A stretch of 64,000 nucleotides of DNA from Bacteroidota bacterium (GCA_947460345.1 CANHGM010000007.1:53179-117178), one strand, 5' to 3'; positions 47,661 through 57,836 are shown, numbered from the stretch's first letter. Translations and numbers: made by a program. Notes: generated by a model not told the origin, from the sequence alone.

Positions 47661-48721
47661 ATTTTCTTTATTAATTTAAAAATACTATCTGATGGTTCGG
47701 TTGAAAATTTTTGTTTTTTATATATTTTTACCTTTTGTTGTATATTTTTAATTCTGTTATCCATATCAGGGTGGGTGCTTAAAAACTCAGGAGGAGCATC
47801 GCCTTTAGATTCTTTTTTGAGTTTTTCGAAAAGTGAAATCATGCCAAACCCGCTATAACCTGTGTGGTTGTCTAGTTGTTGTAGCCCTATCTCGTCGGCT
47901 TCTTGCTCCATATCTCTTCCATATTTGAGCGATTTTAAATTGTCAATTTGTCTAACCAATACGGACCCGCTTTCGTTATAGTCGCCAAAAAACATGGTTA
48001 TTAGTATGGTTGCCCCCAGTTCTCTTACCATGTTTTGAGTGCCGTGTTTTTTATTGATATGGGTTAGTTCGTGTGCCAATAAACCCGCTAATTCTGCAGG
48101 TTGATCTATGGTATTTAGTATGGCACTGTTCACTACTATATATCCTCCCGGAATGGCAAATGCGTTAACCACATCGCTTTTAACCACCACCAGTTTTATA
48201 GCATAAGGTGTATTAAAGTGCAAGCTTTTAAAGAAAGAATCTACGAGCTGTGTTTGTGGTTGGTCTACTTGGGCAGTAGATAGGTATTGCTCAAAAAATT
48301 GTTTTCCTAATTCGGCTTCTTTCTCAATTGGTATTTGTTGAGCTACTTTTTTAGCGGCCCAGTCTAGTCCCCAAAAATATATAGCGAATATGCTAAATAT
48401 AGAAAGCACAAAAACAACAATGGCTGCTACTATAAGCTTATGCATCGTGCGGTTTTTCTTTTCAATATATATACCTAAGTATGGGTATTTTTTTATTATT
48501 CCATTTATAGTGTTTAGGTCTTTTATGACTAAAGAATTATAAGGTTGATCGCCATGCTTTAGTATATATCCATCTGGTGTTTTTTCTATTTTCTTATGAA
48601 ACTTAGCCGCTTCAAGTGCTTCTGATTTAGACATAGATATCAGTAGGAGTTCTTTATCGTTTAGCGAGATATCTACTGAGATAGAAGACTGCGTATGGCC
48701 GTCAATATATATATGCTTCAT
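47657..48721 (-). CDS. M48 family metallopeptidase
   Basis: ELAGLLAHELTHINKKHGTQ, DMEQEADEIGLQQL, FLSTHPDMDNRIKNI; N-terminal TM region. Confidence 0.93.
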   Translation of the reverse strand: MKHIYIDGHTQSSISVDISLNDKELLLISMSKSEALEAAKFHKKIEKTPDGYILKHGDQPYNSLVIKDLNTINGIIKKYPYLGIYIEKKNRTMHKLIVAAIVVFVLSIFSIFAIYFWGLDWAAKKVAQQIPIEKEAELGKQFFEQYLSTAQVDQPQTQLVDSFFKSLHFNTPYAIKLVVVKSDVVNAFAIPGGYIVVNSAILNTIDQPAELAGLLAHELTHINKKHGTQNMVRELGATILITMFFGDYNESGSVLVRQIDNLKSLKYGRDMEQEADEIGLQQLDNHTGYSGFGMISLFEKLKKESKGDAPPEFLSTHPDMDNRIKNIQQKVKIYKKQKFSTEPSDSIFKLIKKI

Positions 48722-48732
48722 GGTGTGCGTTG

Positions 48733-48740
48733 CAAATATA
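48733..48740 (-). promoter_or_regulatory. Candidate -7 element TATATTTG for the M48-folB pair
   Basis: Reverse complement of caaatata, about 12 bp from the ATG. Confidence 0.4.
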
Positions 48741-48778
48741 ATCCTAAAACTATTCCCTAATTTACTTTAGGTATTTAG

Positions 48779-48786
48779 TATCTTTG
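48779..48786 (+). promoter_or_regulatory. Candidate -7 element TATCTTTG for mnmE
   Basis: TAGTATCTTTGCAGGGTATG; 6 bp between the element and the likely ATG at 48793. Confidence 0.4.
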
Positions 48787-48792
48787 CAGGGT

Positions 48793-50169
48793 ATGTCTAT
48801 TCAATATTTAGCTAATAACGACACTATATGTGCTCCGGCTACAGCTCCGGGTGTTGCAGCTATTGCTGTGATTAGAGTTTCAGGGCCTGAAGCTTGGTCT
48901 ATTTTCAATAAAATATATTACCAAAAATCTCTACAAAACCAAAAAGGTTATACAGTACATTTTGGTAAAATTGCTTCAGTTACTAACCCTGCTGACACCA
49001 TAGACGAGGTGCTGTTTAGTTTATTTAAATCGCCTAAAAGTTATACGGGTGAAGATATCGTAGAGATTTCTTGTCATGGGTCTACGCATATACAACAAAA
49101 AATACTAGAAGCCTTAGTTGAAGCTGGGTGCAGACTGGCCATGCCGGGTGAGTTTACTTTTAGGGCTTTTGTAAACGGCAAACTAGACTTAAGCCAAGCA
49201 GAGGCGGTGAGCGATTTGATTATAAGCCAAAACGATATGGCTAGAAAAATTGCATTAAACCAGATGCGGGGCGGATACTCTGAAATGCTTGAGAAACTGA
49301 GACAAGAGTTGATAGACTTTGCGGCACTTATAGAACTAGAACTTGACTTTGGCGAAGAGGATGTGGAGTTTGCAAACAGAGAAAAACTAATTGGGTTGAT
49401 AGATTTAATTTGTGCTGAAATAAAAACATTGACTTCAAGTTTTAAATGGGGCAATGTCATCAAAACAGGTATACCCACCGCCATTGTAGGCAAGCCCAAT
49501 GCTGGTAAATCTACGTTGCTGAATGCGTTGCTCAACGAAGAGAAAGCCATAGTGAGCCATATACCTGGCACCACCAGAGATGTGATAGAAGATATACTTA
49601 CGCTTGACGGACTCTCGTTTAGGTTGATGGACACGGCGGGCCTGAGACTGAGCGACAACGAAATAGAACAAGAAGGGATAGAGCGAAGCAAGCAAAAAGC
49701 GAAGCAAGCCCAACTGGTGTTATATGTATATGACGCCAGCGAAGAAAGTGATGCATCTGTTACCAACTCTATAAAAGCATTAGAGTTATCAGAGGATATA
49801 CATATTATAAAAATTGCCAACAAATCAGATCTTAATGGCTATATAAAAACAGATACCACCAGTATATATATATCAGCTAAAAACAAACAAGGTATAGAAG
49901 ATCTCATACAGCAAATGACACAGCAGTTTGCCTTAGGCAAAGAGCAAGAGAACACGTTTGTGATCACCAATGTAAGGCATGTAGAGTCGTTGGATAAAGC
50001 CTATGAATCATTGGTAGCAGCAAAAGAGGGATTAGAACAAAAAATCAGCGGAGACTTGGTAGCTTTTGAGTTGAGGGGGGCTATCAATTATATTGGTGAA
50101 ATAACAGGCACTATTGTGAATGATGATTTGTTAGATTCTATTTTTACTAGGTTTTGTATCGGAAAGTAA
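48793..50169 (+). CDS. mnmE: tRNA modification GTPase MnmE
   Basis: DTICAPATAPGVAAIAVIRVSG, GKPNAGKSTLLNALL, DTAGLR, C-terminal FCIGK. Start set at MSIQYL rather than the upstream TTG. Confidence 0.97.
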   Translation: MSIQYLANNDTICAPATAPGVAAIAVIRVSGPEAWSIFNKIYYQKSLQNQKGYTVHFGKIASVTNPADTIDEVLFSLFKSPKSYTGEDIVEISCHGSTHIQQKILEALVEAGCRLAMPGEFTFRAFVNGKLDLSQAEAVSDLIISQNDMARKIALNQMRGGYSEMLEKLRQELIDFAALIELELDFGEEDVEFANREKLIGLIDLICAEIKTLTSSFKWGNVIKTGIPTAIVGKPNAGKSTLLNALLNEEKAIVSHIPGTTRDVIEDILTLDGLSFRLMDTAGLRLSDNEIEQEGIERSKQKAKQAQLVLYVYDASEESDASVTNSIKALELSEDIHIIKIANKSDLNGYIKTDTTSIYISAKNKQGIEDLIQQMTQQFALGKEQENTFVITNVRHVESLDKAYESLVAAKEGLEQKISGDLVAFELRGAINYIGEITGTIVNDDLLDSIFTRFCIGK

Positions 50170-51140
50170 TGGGTCTGAAAAAGTCTATTCACATTTTAAT
50201 TGCGGTTTTAATTTCATTGTTTTTTTCTTGTAAAAATGAAAGAAAAGTAATAAACAAGAACCAACAAAATGATTTGACTGACCTGAAAATAAAAGGGAAA
50301 GTAAAACATATAGTGTATAGTAGATCTCAAGATGTTAAAGAATATTACAATGAAAATGGAAACTTAATCAATGAAGAAATTTACCAAGATTCTCAATTGC
50401 TTGAAAGGAATGTTTATAAGTACGACAAACGACAGAAAAAAACAGAGCATGAGCATTACGGAGCAAATGGAATTAAGCAATCAATAGAAGTATATATTTA
50501 CGATCGGTCAGGCAATAAAATCAAGGATAGTTTATATAATATCATCACAAGAACAAATTTGATAAATACATATAAACATGATAAATTTGGAAATGTAATT
50601 GAAGAATATAATTATTCTGAAGAAGGTAAATTAGAAGCTAAATACATTAGAAAATTTGATGTGAATAGAAACATGATTGAGGAGAGTCGTTTTTATATAT
50701 CTACAAGAAACTTCTCTAAGGCTATATTTAAGTATGATGAAGATGGTCATATAATAGAAAACTGTAATTATAACCGAGATGGATTGTTAGAGATAAAGTT
50801 TATTTATATATATGATAATGATGGGAATAAAATCGAATTCGGGTCATATAATAGTGATGGAAGTATGAATGCAAAGGAAATATATAAATATGATGATAAT
50901 GACCATGTTATAGAAGAATCTACTTTTACGCCAGATGGAATTTTAGTTTCAAAAAGAACTTACAAAAGAGATAATAATGGCAATGATATTGAAGAAAATA
51001 CTTTTAAATCAGCTAACTCGCTATCAACAAAATGGATTCGAAAATATGTTTACGACTCAATGGGTAATTGGGTAAAAATTACTGAAATAAAAGATGGAAC
51101 AATTGCTGATATACTCGAACGTAAAATTACTTATTATTAA
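50169..51140 (+). CDS. Lipoprotein with tandem YD-repeat-like units
   Basis: MGLKKSIHILIAVLISLFFSCKN signal/lipobox; repeated YxYDxxGNxIEExxYxxDGxLxxK units; ATG overlaps the mnmE stop (taatg). Confidence 0.75.
   Translation: MGLKKSIHILIAVLISLFFSCKNERKVINKNQQNDLTDLKIKGKVKHIVYSRSQDVKEYYNENGNLINEEIYQDSQLLERNVYKYDKRQKKTEHEHYGANGIKQSIEVYIYDRSGNKIKDSLYNIITRTNLINTYKHDKFGNVIEEYNYSEEGKLEAKYIRKFDVNRNMIEESRFYISTRNFSKAIFKYDEDGHIIENCNYNRDGLLEIKFIYIYDNDGNKIEFGSYNSDGSMNAKEIYKYDDNDHVIEESTFTPDGILVSKRTYKRDNNGNDIEENTFKSANSLSTKWIRKYVYDSMGNWVKITEIKDGTIADILERKITYY
50320..51120 (+). repeat. Degenerate tandem protein repeats of about 30 aa
   Basis: KYDKRQKKTEHEHYGANG, IYDRSGNKIKDSLYN, KHDKFGNVIEEYNYSEEG, KYDEDGHIIENCNYNRDG, IYDNDGNKIEFGSYNSDG, KYDDNDHVIEESTFTPDG, KRDNNGNDIEENTFKSAN. 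Confidence 0.75.
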
Positions 51141-51168
51141 ATTCTATATATAATTTTAGTAATTTCCC

Positions 51169-52080
51169 TCAATCGTGCGGCACAAAGTCCATCACTTTAA
51201 ATATATGCAGTAAATACGGAAACAAAGCGTCCATGCTTTCTTGTGCACCTCTTGTAGAGCCAGGCAATGCCACGATAAGGGTTTTTCCTTTGAGTCCAGC
51301 TAGGCTTCTAGAAAGCATGCTATAAGGCATATGTTCTTGCCCATAGCTGCGGGCTGCTTCTGCTATACCGGGTATTTCTCTATCTAACATAGGTCTGATG
51401 GCTTCTGGGGTCACATCTCGGCCTGAAATGCCAGTACCACCTGTGAGTATAATCAAATCATAACCTCCATCATACAATGTTTGTACTTTGTTTTGTATAT
51501 CTATAATTTCGTCAGGTACTATGCTGTAATCTTGCGTTGCAATTTTTAGTTGCTCTAATTTAGACATAATGGCTTTGCCTGCAAAGTCTTGCTTTTGGCC
51601 CGCTGAAATGCTATCAGAACAAACCACCACGGCCGATTTTATCTCACGTTTTAACGTGTCTTTGTATTGCGATTTTCCACCCTTTTTGTTTAATAGCTTG
51701 ATGTTTCGTATTTCTATTTCTTTGTCAATGGGCTTAAGCATATCGTAGATAGTGAGTGCCACCACAGATGCACCATGCATAGCCTCTACTTCTACACCTG
51801 TTTTATATATGGTTTCTACAGCCACTTCTATCAATATTTCAAGACCAACAATTGTATATGTAACTGCTGTAAACTCTACTGGTAAAGGGTGACAATCAGG
51901 AATCATATCACTGGTGCGTTTCACAGCAAAAAGTCCGGCAACCCTAGCTGCTTCAAGCACATCGCCTTTGGGTACTGTTTTATTGTTGACAGCATCAATG
52001 GTCTCTTGCTTACTTACACAAACTGTAGCTTGTGCTATAGCCGTGCGGTGGGTTTTTATTTTATGGGTAATATTAATCAT
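51169..52080 (-). CDS. moaCB: MoaC-MoaB fusion (bifunctional molybdenum cofactor biosynthesis protein)
   Basis: N-terminal MoaC ([13 protein letters not shown]...[37 protein letters not shown]) and C-terminal MoaB/MogA ([40 protein letters not shown]). Confidence 0.95.
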   Translation of the reverse strand: MINITHKIKTHRTAIAQATVCVSKQETIDAVNNKTVPKGDVLEAARVAGLFAVKRTSDMIPDCHPLPVEFTAVTYTIVGLEILIEVAVETIYKTGVEVEAMHGASVVALTIYDMLKPIDKEIEIRNIKLLNKKGGKSQYKDTLKREIKSAVVVCSDSISAGQKQDFAGKAIMSKLEQLKIATQDYSIVPDEIIDIQNKVQTLYDGGYDLIILTGGTGISGRDVTPEAIRPMLDREIPGIAEAARSYGQEHMPYSMLSRSLAGLKGKTLIVALPGSTRGAQESMDALFPYLLHIFKVMDFVPHD

Positions 52081-52092
52081 ATATATTCTAGA

Positions 52093-52539
52093 TTATACTT
52101 CAGATTTTTTCCATATATATTCGTTATTATCAAATATCTCTTTACCCCAAACAGGGGCTTCTTTTTTTATTCTATTCACTATATATTCACATGCTTTAAT
52201 AGCGTCATCTCTGTGAACTGACGAGGTAAAAACAAACAAACTTATTTCACCTGTTTTCACCAATCCCAAACTATGATATATATGCATACAAGTAAGCGAA
52301 TATAAAGAAAAGGCTTCTTCTCTAATCTCATAAAATTTTTCGTTAGCCATTTCTTCATAACTAGTATATTCAATAGCTGCCACTTCTTTGTTGTCTATTA
52401 CATCATTTCTAATTTGACCCAAAAATATACTATGTGCACCAATTTCTTTTTTGGTACTGTGTTTAGAGATTGAGTCAGCAATAAATTGTGCTGATATAGG
52501 CCCATCAACAAAAACTTTTTTTACTTTTTTTTCTGACAT
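52093..52539 (-). CDS. moaE: Molybdopterin synthase catalytic subunit MoaE
   Basis: IFLGQIRND...AIEYTSYEEMA, IYHSLGLVKTGEISLFVFTSSVHRDDAIKACEYIVNRIKKEAPVWGKE. Confidence 0.93.
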   Translation of the reverse strand: MSEKKVKKVFVDGPISAQFIADSISKHSTKKEIGAHSIFLGQIRNDVIDNKEVAAIEYTSYEEMANEKFYEIREEAFSLYSLTCMHIYHSLGLVKTGEISLFVFTSSVHRDDAIKACEYIVNRIKKEAPVWGKEIFDNNEYIWKKSEV

Positions 52540-53639
52540 TAGTATAATGAATTGAGACCGTTTTTTAGTGAATATATATTTAGTTTAGGAAATCTATTGT
52601 GAAGTATAGATACGCCTTTTTTGCTTCGTGTTCCTGAGTTACAAATCAACACAATTTTTTGATAAGATGAGAAAATATTTTCTGATTCTGAAAGTTGAGA
52701 GAGAGGGATATGAATAGCAGCAAAATCAGTAATGATAGGTAATTCATCAGCTTCTCTTACGTCAATTATTAATGTGTTGTTGTTTTCTATAGAATGATAT
52801 AATTCTTTGAGAGTGATTTCATTTACTTCGGCAACTTCGCCACAAAATTCATGATAATCATAATTTATAAATTGTTCTTTGGAATGGGGAAATTCTACTA
52901 AAGCTTTGTTTTTATTTACGACAAATTCAAAAAACGAATTATGGAGTGCTTGATAGGTGAGTATTTTATTGCATAATGGCATACCAATATGTGTGATTAT
53001 TTTAATAGCTTCAGTTGCTTGCATGGCACCAATAACGCCCGGTAGCACACCTAATACTCCTAAATCATCACAAGAATAAAATTCTGATTCAAATGGCGGT
53101 TTTGGAAATAAATCGCGATAATTGGTTGTATATATATTTCCACTTTCAGCTATATTAAAAACCCCAACCTGTCCTTCATACTTCATCACAGAACCATATA
53201 CTAGAGGCTTTTTTAAAATCACACAAGCATCATTTACAATATATCTCGTATAAAAATTATCAGATCCATCAATCACCAAGTCGTAACCTGAAATTATATC
53301 TAAAGCATTGCTGTTATCTATTTTTAATATATATGGCTTAACTGTTATTTCAATGTTTTGTTTGACTAGTTTTTGAGCCACAAGTTCGGCTTTATATTGG
53401 CTAATATCTTCATGTGTATATAAAACTTGTCGGTGAAGGTTGCTAAGCTCTACTTTATCAAAATCTACAATACCCAAATGTCCTACACCAGCAGCAGCCA
53501 AGTATGGAAGAGATGCACAGCCTAAGCCACCTGCACCTATCACTAATAATTTGGCATTAGATAATTTTTCTTGAGCTTCTATGCCAAACCCATCTAGTTT
53601 TATTTGTTTCTGATATCTATTATATAGCAAATTAGGCAT
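52539..53639 (-). CDS. moeB: MoeB/ThiF-type adenylyltransferase with C-terminal rhodanese domain
   Basis: RYQKQIKLDGFGIEAQEKLSNAKLLVIGAGGLGCASLPYLAAAGVG, DGSDNFYTRYIVND, rhodanese loop ICNSGTRSKKG. Confidence 0.93.
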   Translation of the reverse strand: MPNLLYNRYQKQIKLDGFGIEAQEKLSNAKLLVIGAGGLGCASLPYLAAAGVGHLGIVDFDKVELSNLHRQVLYTHEDISQYKAELVAQKLVKQNIEITVKPYILKIDNSNALDIISGYDLVIDGSDNFYTRYIVNDACVILKKPLVYGSVMKYEGQVGVFNIAESGNIYTTNYRDLFPKPPFESEFYSCDDLGVLGVLPGVIGAMQATEAIKIITHIGMPLCNKILTYQALHNSFFEFVVNKNKALVEFPHSKEQFINYDYHEFCGEVAEVNEITLKELYHSIENNNTLIIDVREADELPIITDFAAIHIPLSQLSESENIFSSYQKIVLICNSGTRSKKGVSILHNRFPKLNIYSLKNGLNSLY

Positions 53640-53652
53640 TTAATTATATATG

Positions 53653-53886
53653 TTAACCACCTGAAAATGGAGGTAAAAGGGCAACTACATCACCCGGGTT
53701 TAGTTGTATGTTTTGATGAACAATATGTTTATTCACTGCAACTATATATCTGGTGTTTTTTAATTCAGGAAACTCATTTGTTAGGTTCTCTATCAAATCT
53801 TGGGTGTTATTGATATAGCTAATTTTAAATGTTGACTTACCTATAATATCGCTTATTTGCCCAAATGTTAAAATTTCTAATTCCAT
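53653..53886 (-). CDS. moaD: MoaD/ThiS-family sulfur carrier
   Basis: 77 aa, beta-grasp pattern, C-terminal PPFSGG. Confidence 0.93.
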   Translation of the reverse strand: MELEILTFGQISDIIGKSTFKISYINNTQDLIENLTNEFPELKNTRYIVAVNKHIVHQNIQLNPGDVVALLPPFSGG

Positions 53887-53889
53887 AAT

Positions 53890-54624
53890 TTATATATTAA
53901 ACAATTTAATAGAAGCTAATACCAAAACAAAGGCTAATATCCTTCTTAACCATACACTGTCAAATTTTTTGGCACCCATATAAGCACCTAATGTACCACC
54001 TAAAACTGCTATAATTAACATCATAGCTATATCGGGTTGTAAAGAAAATCCTTTGGTGTATAAACCTAACATGCCAGCAATAGAATTTACAAATATAAAT
54101 AAAGCAGAAGAAGCGGCAGTTTCTTTAAAATTTGCCCAATGCAATAACAAAATCACAGGGCTAAGTATAATGCCACCCCCTATACCTATCAGTCCTGATA
54201 CATATCCTATACCTCCACCAATTAAAATGGCTGCAGTTAAATTAATATTTTTTATAGTTTGATTCGAATTCTTGTTTGGTACTATTAACTTATATATAGG
54301 AAATAATAACAATATGGCTAGAATTTTTTTATAGGTAGAATCATCAACTTTCATCAAACCTCCTATATACGCTGCAGGAATAGATAATACAATAAATGGC
54401 CAAAACAAAGACCATTTAAAATGGCCGTTTTTATAATAATGTACGAATGAAATAAAAGATACACATATATTCAAAATTAATGCGGTTGATTTCATGCTTT
54501 CAGGGGTATAAGAAAAGAAAACCATAAGAGCTAAATATCCACTGGCACCTCCATGACCCACGGTGGCATACAAAAAAGAAACAAGTAAGAGCAGTACATA
54601 AAATAAAATATCAATAGCATTCAT
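53890..54624 (-). CDS. TauE/SafE-family sulfite exporter-like permease
   Basis: GHGGASGYLALMVFF, GGGIGYVSGLIGIGGGIILSPVILLLHW. Confidence 0.92.
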   Translation of the reverse strand: MNAIDILFYVLLLLVSFLYATVGHGGASGYLALMVFFSYTPESMKSTALILNICVSFISFVHYYKNGHFKWSLFWPFIVLSIPAAYIGGLMKVDDSTYKKILAILLLFPIYKLIVPNKNSNQTIKNINLTAAILIGGGIGYVSGLIGIGGGIILSPVILLLHWANFKETAASSALFIFVNSIAGMLGLYTKGFSLQPDIAMMLIIAVLGGTLGAYMGAKKFDSVWLRRILAFVLVLASIKLFNI

Positions 54625-55802
54625 ATATGTGCAATCATTTTAAGTTTTACGATATTACCTTCTTCAAAAATTTCTTCTTCTTCTGGTAATTCAACTATAC
54701 AGTTTGCATAAGCAAATGAGTTTAACAAATAACTTTCTTGGCTGTTTAAAATCTCTACAGTTTTACCATCAGTTTTTGCTTTTACAAAGTGAGTTAGCCC
54801 TGTTTTTTTGGTATAAGAATTTATTAAAGGTAGATTATCAGTTTTGTAATATATATGTTTAGTATATGTTTCAATAGCCGGCACTATATATTCATAGAAA
54901 CAGGTAAGAACAGCTGCAGGATTGCCAGGCAGGCCAAATATTAATGTTTTGTTTTTGATTCCAAAGTAAAAAGGTTTTCCTGGTTTTTGTTTTACTTTAT
55001 GAAAAATTTCTTTCACTCCACATTGTTCTAAACTTGCTGCCACAAAATCATAGTCGCCAACAGACACACCGCCTGTAAGTATCACTATATCTTGCATTAA
55101 ATTAGATTGTATGGCTTCGATTATATCTTCTTTTATATCGTCAGTAATAGTAATTGTTGAGGGTTGTATTTGAAGTTCGTTTAACGCAGCTTTTAATGCA
55201 AAAGAATTTGATTCATATATCATTCCATCGGGCAGCGGTGTTCCTGGTTGTATCAGTTCTTTTCCAGTAACTATAATACTAATTTTAGGTTTTGAATATA
55301 CTTTAACTTTAGAGATGCCAATATTAGCCAATAGAGAAATACAAGCTGCGTTGAGTTTGCTGTTTTTGGTTAATATAAGTTCACCTTTTTTAAGTTGAGA
55401 ACCTTGTGGTCTCACGTTTGAACCTTTTTCGAGTATATGTTTTTCGATAGTAAATATATTTCCTTGTCTATTTACTTTTTCTTGAACTACAACTGTATTA
55501 GCCACTGCCGGAATTTTAGCCCCAGTAAATATTCTAAAAGCTTCATTAGTTTGCAATGCACTATTTACTGATGCACCTGCTTGCACCTCTCCTATGACAG
55601 TCCAATTTTTTTTATAATATTCATCATTATATATAATAGCATACCCATCCATAGCAGAAGAATCAAAAGGAGGTGTGTCAATTATTGCATATAAATCTTC
55701 GGCTAATATATGACCGTTAGCATCATTTATATATATATCTGAAACATTGCTATGAGAAGCATATTCATTTATGAGTATTTTAGCTGCGTTTACAGTAACC
55801 AT
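54621..55802 (-). CDS. moeA: Molybdopterin molybdenumtransferase MoeA
   Basis: DTPPFDSSAMDGYAI, RIFTGAKIPAVANTVVVQE, LTGGVSVGDYDFV, FGLPGNPAAVLTCF. Confidence 0.95.
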   Translation of the reverse strand: MVTVNAAKILINEYASHSNVSDIYINDANGHILAEDLYAIIDTPPFDSSAMDGYAIIYNDEYYKKNWTVIGEVQAGASVNSALQTNEAFRIFTGAKIPAVANTVVVQEKVNRQGNIFTIEKHILEKGSNVRPQGSQLKKGELILTKNSKLNAACISLLANIGISKVKVYSKPKISIIVTGKELIQPGTPLPDGMIYESNSFALKAALNELQIQPSTITITDDIKEDIIEAIQSNLMQDIVILTGGVSVGDYDFVAASLEQCGVKEIFHKVKQKPGKPFYFGIKNKTLIFGLPGNPAAVLTCFYEYIVPAIETYTKHIYYKTDNLPLINSYTKKTGLTHFVKAKTDGKTVEILNSQESYLLNSFAYANCIVELPEEEEIFEEGNIVKLKMIAHI

Positions 55803-55803
55803 T

Positions 55804-56820
55804 TCAACCTCCTATGTTTATCATGCTTCTATTTACCAAAGTTGTAGTATCTATTTCTTCAAATTTAGCAATTAATTGACCACCAAGTTCAACCTCTTTT
55901 TCATATACGCATGTTTCAATTAAAGTGACAATGTCTTCGCCTTTTCTATACGCTCCAAGAATGTCTATTTCTGTTTTAGAGAACAAACAGTTTTTCATTT
56001 TACCATCAGCTGTAAGCCTCATTCTATTGCAGCTACTACAAAATGGTTTACTCATGGTGCTAATAATTGCAAATGTACCTAAATGGTTTTTAATTTGATA
56101 CTTTTTAGCTGTAGCATTGGGTTCATCAACAAGTTTTTCGAAAGTATATATGGTAGAAATTTCGTTTAAAATTTCTTCATATGTAATTACTTTTTTATCG
56201 TTCCATTGATTGCCATCAAAAGGCATAAATTCTATAAATCGTATATGTATAGGTTTATCTTTTGTCCATGCCACAAATGACAAAATCTCTTGTTGATTTA
56301 TACCCCTCATAACCACACAGTTTACTTTTACATGGAAGCCTTCACAAACAAGCAACTCTATATTGTTTTTTACTTGGTCAAAAACATTTCTTTTAGTAAT
56401 TTTATAAAATGTTTCTTTATTGAGTGAATCTAAACTTATATTTATGGAATTAATTTTACTTTCTTTTAAAAGTGATATAAACTCATGTATCCTAGTTCCG
56501 TTAGTGGTGAGCGTAAGTTTAACGGGTAGTTTAGATAATCTTGAAATAATATCGTGGGCATCTTTTCTTACTAATGGTTCTCCACCTGTAAGTCTTATTT
56601 TGGTTACACCTAAGGCTACAAATTCTTTTGCAATATTTTCAATTTCTTCAGCTTGCATCAGAGCTTTGCTAGGCATAAATGCAATATTCTCTTCAGGCAT
56701 ACAATACAAACATCTAAAATTACAAACATCAGTCAACGAAATCCTTAGATAATCATGAACTCGATGATGTTTATCTATAAGTTTGCTGGTGGAGTTTGTT
56801 GATATTGCTGGTTGATGCAT
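55804..56820 (-). CDS. moaA: GTP 3',8-cyclase MoaA (radical SAM)
   Basis: RISLTDVCNFRCLYCMPEE, KIRLTGGEPLVRKD, FCSSCNRMRLTADGKMKNCLF, C-terminal NIGG. Confidence 0.97.
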   Translation of the reverse strand: MHQPAISTNSTSKLIDKHHRVHDYLRISLTDVCNFRCLYCMPEENIAFMPSKALMQAEEIENIAKEFVALGVTKIRLTGGEPLVRKDAHDIISRLSKLPVKLTLTTNGTRIHEFISLLKESKINSINISLDSLNKETFYKITKRNVFDQVKNNIELLVCEGFHVKVNCVVMRGINQQEILSFVAWTKDKPIHIRFIEFMPFDGNQWNDKKVITYEEILNEISTIYTFEKLVDEPNATAKKYQIKNHLGTFAIISTMSKPFCSSCNRMRLTADGKMKNCLFSKTEIDILGAYRKGEDIVTLIETCVYEKEVELGGQLIAKFEEIDTTTLVNRSMINIGG

Positions 56821-56834
56821 AATTTTATGAGAAG

Positions 56835-56842
56835 CAAATATA
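56835..56842 (-). promoter_or_regulatory. Candidate -7 element TATATTTG for the Moco operon
   Basis: Reverse complement of caaatata, 14 bp upstream of moaA; no strong -33. Confidence 0.4.
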
Positions 56843-56906
56843 ATTATTCTGTAGTTTTAATGCATTGAAATATTGCGGGTAATTGATATATATAATCTTC
56901 AATATG

Positions 56907-57830
56907 TTATTTAAAAACAATTTCAGTGGCACCATATCCAAACTTTTCTTTCATGGCTTCTTTATAGTTTCTGATTTCTTTGCTTTTGCTTAAAATATTC
57001 CAAATATGATTTTTAAGTAAACCACTACCAACACCATGAATAAAAATAATCTTAGAATAGTTGAGACTTAAGGCTTTCTCAAAATTGTTGTTAAAAGTAT
57101 TTACCTGTAATTGCAAGGCTTCTTCTGCACTTAACAAATGTGAATGAGTGTGGAGCTTTTCTATATGAAGGTCTACAACAGTTTCTGGTCTTTCAAAAAT
57201 ATGTTTATCTTGAGTTTGTTGAACTTGAATTTGAGGTGTAATACTTCTTTCCACTTCTACTTTTATTTTTGCTTTATAACTTTCCTGCTTCACAAAAAAT
57301 ACCTTTTTGGCTTCATTATTTACCTCAGCGTGTATATAATCTTTTGACTTGTATCTAAATTGAAAAAGTTGTGGTTCGGGAATTTGGTCTGTTATGTTTT
57401 TATGTAATGAAACTGTGATAAAAAATTCAGGCCATTTATCAGTTTCTGTAAAATCTACATTATCCAAGAGCAAACCTGTATTTGGTTTTAATACAGCATG
57501 AGACTTATATATCCAATCTTGATTGTTTTTTTGATAACAAATAAAGGAAATATCACAAGAGTTATAATTATATATTTTTTGATAGTAATAAGTATTAAAA
57601 CGTTGTTCAAGTACTATATATATTCCTTCAGGCTTGTTGTTAGGCGGAGCAGCTGTAACTATCTTTACATTTACAGGTTCGTTTGTAGTTTCTAAAACTA
57701 TTTCGCTTTTGAGAACAGGTATTTCAAATCCATCTTCAACTTCAACAGCTACTGTTTTATCATCTATTATTCGAGTAATAGTTCCTTTGAGTTTCTCGTT
57801 CAGAAACCTTACTTTATCATTTAATTTCAT
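56907..57830 (-). CDS. DUF2027 plus Smr-domain protein (MutS2 C-terminus-like)
   Basis: C-terminal VVDLHIEKLH...IIFIHGVGSGLLKNHIWNIL...YGATEIVF matches Smr LDLHG/HGxGxGxL; N-terminal MKLNDKVRFLNEKLKGTITRI. Confidence 0.85.
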   Translation of the reverse strand: MKLNDKVRFLNEKLKGTITRIIDDKTVAVEVEDGFEIPVLKSEIVLETTNEPVNVKIVTAAPPNNKPEGIYIVLEQRFNTYYYQKIYNYNSCDISFICYQKNNQDWIYKSHAVLKPNTGLLLDNVDFTETDKWPEFFITVSLHKNITDQIPEPQLFQFRYKSKDYIHAEVNNEAKKVFFVKQESYKAKIKVEVERSITPQIQVQQTQDKHIFERPETVVDLHIEKLHTHSHLLSAEEALQLQVNTFNNNFEKALSLNYSKIIFIHGVGSGLLKNHIWNILSKSKEIRNYKEAMKEKFGYGATEIVFK

Positions 57831-57836
57831 ATATAT

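Noticed and set aside
49074-49823. 249-aa ORF antisense to mnmE
   Set aside because: Fully within the well-supported mnmE coding region; low-complexity Ser/Ile-rich translation, no recognisable domain.
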